17,935 nucleotides of DNA from RUG14186 sp964644555. GTDB taxonomy: Bacteria; Bacillota; Clostridia; Eubacteriales; Anaerofustaceae. The position numbers were made by a program, and so were the translations under genes. The notes beneath the pieces were generated by a model. That model was not told the DNA's origin. It did no database searches and worked only from the letters and a program-made list of their open reading frames with translations. This document shows positions 15,841 to 17,935 of this stretch, in pieces. Location of the stretch: the NCBI GenBank assembly GCA_964644555.1, contig CAZXWI010000029.1, forward strand, positions 1-17,935, given 5' to 3'. The number at the start of each line of letters is the position of its first letter. Within the stretch, counting starts at the first letter, position 1.

Positions 15841-16116
15841 CTACATAAAGCTTATATTATCAATACGCCCACTGATTATTATTTCTTCTGAAATATACTC
15901 GTTTATCATAAGAGAATCCCCTACTATAGCCACTTTCATATCATTTGTTTTGATAATTACTTCGCTGGGCGAATAGCGGTAAATACCCTTGTGGTTTTCT
16001 ATTCTTATTTTTTTATTATTGACAAGCTCTATTACGGCATCATCGCCGAGTATCCCCTCGGGAATTGAAAGTTTTTCGCTGACAGCTGAAATTTTATCGG
16101 ATAAATAATTATTCAT
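15841..16116 (-). CDS. yqfC: Sporulation protein YqfC (YabP/YqfC family)
   Basis: This is a 91-residue protein of the YabP/YqfC family, small beta-rich proteins made in the mother cell during sporulation. Recognisable parts are KLSIPEGILGDDAVIELV, IENHKGIYRYSPSEVIIK and the C-terminal ISEEIIISGRIDNISF. The pairing with yqfD makes YqfC the better name than YabP, whose gene normally follows hup and the S4-domain gene. No Shine-Dalgarno sequence lies upstream of the ATG at 16116. No alternative start codon exists in the first part of the frame, so initiation is unusual. It is the first gene of the nine-gene minus-strand cluster. Confidence 0.9.
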   Translation of the reverse strand: MNNYLSDKISAVSEKLSIPEGILGDDAVIELVNNKKIRIENHKGIYRYSPSEVIIKTNDMKVAIVGDSLMINEYISEEIIISGRIDNISFM

Positions 16117-16154
16117 AGCATTTAATTATATGTCAAAGGGTGCTTATGTTATGA
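16108..16154 (-). promoter_or_regulatory. Overlapping sigma-E-like and sigma-A-like promoter candidates at yqfC
   Basis: On the minus strand TCATAAC (16154-16148), 15 nt, then CATATAAT (16132-16125) resembles a sigma-E promoter: the -10 matches 7 of 8 bases and the -35 matches 5 of 7. Its start site would fall almost on the yqfC ATG. Overlapping it, a perfect TTGACA (16136-16131), 17 nt, and AATAAT (16113-16108) resemble a sigma-A promoter whose start would lie inside yqfC. Both are inferred from motif matches in AT-rich DNA. Confidence 0.35.
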
Positions 16155-16226
16155 ATATAATCGAGCTATTAATATGTATTTTTTAGTTTATGTGATAAAA
16201 TTATAGAAAAAATACGGAGAGTCCAA

Positions 16227-17666
16227 ATGAAGAAATTATACATACTCGGTTTCGGATGCGGTGATAAATCCGACATAACCCTTAAAACAATAGATATATT
16301 AAAGTCAAGCGATAAAGTATATGCAAGAACAAAAATTCACCCCTCGGCATGCATACTCGACGAATATAATATTGAGTATTCATCTTTTGATTATTTATAC
16401 GAATCGGAGGAGTCTTTTGACAATATTTATCAAAAGATATGCGATACCGTTTTATCTTCAAGCGAAGATATAATAAGCTATATCGTTCCGGGAAGCGCAC
16501 TTATTGCGGAAAAAAGCGTTTTGCTCATGCTTCAAGCTGCTGAATGTGAAATAAAGATAATTCCGGCAGTCAGCTTTATAGACGGAGTTTTTGCCTCAAT
16601 GAAAATAGATGCGATACACTCATTCAAAATGCTTGATGCGTTAAGCCTTGATACGCAAAAACCCGATACAACTTGTCTTAACCTCATTTGTCAAGTATAT
16701 GATTCCGATATAGCATCAGATGTAAAACTGGAACTTTGTAAATACTACGACGATGAAACAACGGTATATCTCGTTACGGCAGCAGCTACCGAAGACGAAG
16801 ACATAAAAGAGCTTAAGCTTTATGAAATCGACAGATACGAAAATATAAATCATCTCACATCGCTGGTAATTCCGCCCCAAAATTATATGGACACATTAAG
16901 CGAATTTTCATCACTTGAAAAAATAATCGAAGAATTACGCAGCGAAAACGGTTGCCCTTGGGATATGGAGCAAACACACGAAAGCCTTATACCCTATGCC
17001 ATAGAAGAAGCTTATGAAGTAGTCAGCGCCATAAAAGAACAAAATTACGACAACCTTTGCGAAGAGCTTGGCGACTTGCTTTTGCAAGTAATGCTTCACG
17101 CTCAAATTGCCAAAGAGAATTGTATGTTTGATGTGGGTGATGTAATAAAAAGCATAAGCGAAAAAATGATACGCCGTCATCCCCATGTTTTCGCAAATTC
17201 TCAAAAAGAAGAAGACCTTTACAAGCAATGGGACGAAATAAAACAAAAAGAACATAACTACAAATCTATTTCGGAAAATATGCTTGATGTGGCAAAATAT
17301 TTGCCCGCTCTCACATATTCGGACAAGATTCAGTCAAAGGCAGCAAAAGTGAATTTTGATTTTAAAGACAGTTCGGAGGCACTCAACAAAGTCTACGAAG
17401 AAGCCGATGAATTATCGGAAGCAATAAAACTAAACGATATCAAAAAAATCGAAGAAGAAGCAGGAGATCTTTTGTTTGCCGTTGTAAATGTTATCAGGAT
17501 TTCTCACCTCGACGGTGAGGACTGCTTAAGAAAAAGCACCGAAAAATTCATACACCGATTTGAAAAAATGGAGAAAGCCATAACAGCTGAAAACAAATCG
17601 GTAGATGAACTCGATATAAATTCTTTAAATAATTATTGGAATTCGGCGAAAAAAGAAATAAATTAA
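16227..17666 (+). CDS. mazG: YabN-type MazG: tetrapyrrole-methylase-like domain plus nucleoside triphosphate pyrophosphohydrolase
   Basis: The N-terminal part (1-215) matches the SAM-dependent tetrapyrrole methylase fold of YabN, and the rest is a MazG all-alpha NTP pyrophosphohydrolase that removes unwanted or damaged (d)NTPs. MazG motifs occur twice. The first is NGCPWDMEQTHESLIPYAIE, EEAYE and EELGDLL (260-285); the second is EEADE and EEEAGDLLF (391-417), with KAAKVNFDF between. The N-terminal domain keeps RTKIHP and IPAVSFIDGVFA, but its loops read GFGCGD (8-13) and VPGSAL (87-92), where I would expect GLGPGD and VPGHPL. GGAGAG precedes the ATG. At 479 residues it is of usual length. It is followed by HU, a frequent Firmicute pairing. 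Confidence 0.95.
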   Translation: MKKLYILGFGCGDKSDITLKTIDILKSSDKVYARTKIHPSACILDEYNIEYSSFDYLYESEESFDNIYQKICDTVLSSSEDIISYIVPGSALIAEKSVLLMLQAAECEIKIIPAVSFIDGVFASMKIDAIHSFKMLDALSLDTQKPDTTCLNLICQVYDSDIASDVKLELCKYYDDETTVYLVTAAATEDEDIKELKLYEIDRYENINHLTSLVIPPQNYMDTLSEFSSLEKIIEELRSENGCPWDMEQTHESLIPYAIEEAYEVVSAIKEQNYDNLCEELGDLLLQVMLHAQIAKENCMFDVGDVIKSISEKMIRRHPHVFANSQKEEDLYKQWDEIKQKEHNYKSISENMLDVAKYLPALTYSDKIQSKAAKVNFDFKDSSEALNKVYEEADELSEAIKLNDIKKIEEEAGDLLFAVVNVIRISHLDGEDCLRKSTEKFIHRFEKMEKAITAENKSVDELDINSLNNYWNSAKKEIN

Positions 17667-17675
17667 CAAAAATTA

Positions 17676-17704
17676 TTGCTATAAGCCGATAAAATATGTA
17701 TTAT
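17676..17704 (+). promoter_or_regulatory. Sigma-A promoter for the HU gene
   Basis: TTGCTA (17676-17681), 17 nt, and TATTAT (17699-17704) lie 42 nt upstream of the HU start codon and just downstream of the mazG stop. The hexamers match 4 of 6 and 5 of 6 consensus bases with ideal spacing. No terminator is visible between mazG and HU, so read-through may also contribute. Confidence 0.6.
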
Positions 17705-17746
17705 GTAGTTTGTTTAGAGTTTTACTTATTTAATCAGGAGGTTTTT

Positions 17747-17935
17747 ATGAACAAGGTAGAGCTTATTGCCGCTATTGCCGAAAAAACAAATTTAACAAAA
17801 AAAGATACAGAGAGAATGCTTCTTGCTTTCACCGATACAGTAACAGAAACATTGAAACAAGGTGAAAAAGTTTCAATCGTAGGTTTCGGTATTTTCGAAG
17901 CCAAAACAAGAGCTTCAAGAGAAGGCATCAACCCC
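17747..17935 (+). CDS. hup: DNA-binding protein HU (C-terminus outside window)
   Basis: This is a small histone-like protein that bends and compacts DNA as a dimer. Sixty-three of roughly 90 codons are visible. The sequence starts MNKVELIAAIAEKTNLTKKD and continues through the helical dimerisation part to KVSIVGFGIFEAKTRASREGINP, the standard HU/IHF signature (GFG-x-F followed by the arm that begins near x-NP). AGGAGG (17736-17741) lies 5 nt before the ATG. The signature reads SREGINP where many HU proteins have RKGRNP, a modest deviation at the base of the DNA-binding arm. In related genomes an S4-domain gene, yabP and yabQ often follow, but they would lie beyond the edge. Confidence 0.96.
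   Translation, partial: MNKVELIAAIAEKTNLTKKDTERMLLAFTDTVTETLKQGEKVSIVGFGIFEAKTRASREGINP

Noticed and set aside
1..17935. Mobile element, defence system or CRISPR content
   Set aside because: No transposase, integrase, toxin-antitoxin, restriction or repeat-spacer pattern was seen. All genes are chromosomal core or sporulation genes apart from the cadherin-like and NfeD-like proteins.

Overview
This AT-rich window comes from the chromosome of an endospore-forming Firmicute, most likely a member of the Clostridia. The evidence is a complete eight-gene spoIIIA operon, a yqfC-yqfD sporulation pair, a YabN-type MazG followed by HU, strong AGGAGG ribosome binding sites and a 6S RNA of Firmicute type. 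A genus cannot be named from the sequence alone. There are no insertion sequences, phage genes, CRISPR arrays, tRNAs or rRNAs. This looks like core chromosome, and I found no convincing new multi-gene system.

Layout. (1) Positions 1-715, minus strand: murB, cut by the left edge, with a TTG start. (2) Positions 836-5611, plus strand: spoIIIAA-AB-AC-AD-AE-AF-AG-AH, tightly packed and closed by a bidirectional terminator at 5613-5640. (3) Positions 5676-7844, minus strand: a secreted, membrane-anchored protein with cadherin-like beta-sandwich repeats and an acidic cytoplasmic tail, with its own promoter. (4) About 7991-8157, plus strand: a 6S RNA gene with a TTGAAT-17-TATAAT promoter. (5) Positions 8152-16116, minus strand: nine closely spaced genes in transcription order yqfC, yqfD, phoH, pgpH(yqfF), ybeY, era, tgt, yajC and an NfeD-like membrane protein. 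(6) Positions 16227-17666, plus strand: a YabN-type MazG. (7) From 17747, plus strand: HU, cut by the right edge.

How the genes work together. The spoIIIA proteins form the mother-cell half of the channel between mother cell and forespore. YqfC and YqfD are further sporulation proteins. The rest of the minus-strand operon serves ribosome and RNA biology (YbeY, Era, PhoH, Tgt), signalling (a 7TM-HD phosphodiesterase that in relatives degrades c-di-AMP) and membrane or secretion functions (YajC, NfeD-like). The cluster looks like a yqfC-to-era operon fused to the tgt-yajC end of a queuosine/secretion operon. The points most worth a second look are the 6S RNA whose 3' end overlaps the convergent nfeD-like gene, the overlapping promoters ahead of yqfC, the sigma-A-like promoter ahead of spoIIIA, the altered SAM-site motifs in MazG and the cadherin-like surface protein.
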